NCBI GenBank assembly: GCA_017431755.1
Contig: JAFRKM010000046.1
Span: 1 to 6,291 of the forward strand
Source of the DNA: Clostridia bacterium
GTDB lineage: Bacteria; Bacillota; Clostridia; Oscillospirales; Acutalibacteraceae
DNA length: 6,291 nucleotides
Direction: 5' to 3'
Part shown: positions 6,262 to 6,291 of the stretch, piece after piece
How positions within the stretch are numbered: position 1 is the stretch's first letter
How the letters are laid out: every line of letters begins with the position of its first letter
The notes under the pieces: model-generated
What the model was told of the DNA's origin: nothing
The model's input: the letters and a program-made list of their open reading frames with translations, nothing else
Database searches by the model: none
Translations under genes and position numbers: made by a program

Positions 6262-6291
6262 AGTATACGTAGATATTAATAAAATAAAACC

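Noticed and set aside
6201..6263. Plus-strand 20-codon ORF starting MLFIFSN
   Set aside because: There is no ribosome binding site upstream, the composition is that of random AT-rich sequence, and it is antisense to the orphan Shine-Dalgarno.

Overview
The window is AT-rich and low in GC, with genes packed head to tail. It most resembles a low-GC Gram-positive bacterium (Bacillota, probably a clostridial gut-type lineage). The evidence is the infB-rbfA-nrnA-truB-ribF gene order, the Firmicutes-like C-terminus of IF2, strong Shine-Dalgarno sites, and a TRTGnTATAAT extended -10 promoter. The taxonomic call is an inference; no rRNA or other marker is present to settle it.

Left two thirds (1-4218, + strand): the downstream half of a translation/RNA-maintenance operon. 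It starts inside infB (translation initiation factor IF2, 5' end missing). It continues with rbfA (30S maturation), a DHH-family nanoRNase/pAp phosphatase (nrnA type) and truB (tRNA pseudouridine-55 synthase). It ends with a shortened ribF. Spacings are 16, 16, 1 and 45 nt, so one transcript is likely, and it ends at a strong intrinsic terminator that contains the ribF stop codon. The ribF gene has two oddities. It encodes only the FMN adenylyltransferase half and lacks the riboflavin kinase domain. Its best-supported start is an AUU codon behind a good ribosome binding site, not the GTG 45 bases further in.

Middle (4221-5266, - strand): a convergent gene for a CorA-family divalent-cation transporter with the GMN signature, its own plausible promoter and a weaker terminator hairpin.

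Right (5337-6291, - strand): a secreted protein of unknown function. It has a signal peptide, an acidic linker built from an in-frame 18-bp tandem repeat (TDESQ[D/N] x6 plus a diverged seventh copy), a Gln-Glu run, a basic stretch and a C-terminal helical-looking domain I do not recognise. Upstream are a convincing extended -10 promoter and, near the window edge, an orphan near-perfect Shine-Dalgarno sequence with no canonical start codon behind it.

The first five genes are housekeeping. The parts worth a second look are the ribF start and domain loss, the repeat-bearing secreted protein, and the orphan ribosome binding site. I see no clear evidence of a new multi-gene system.
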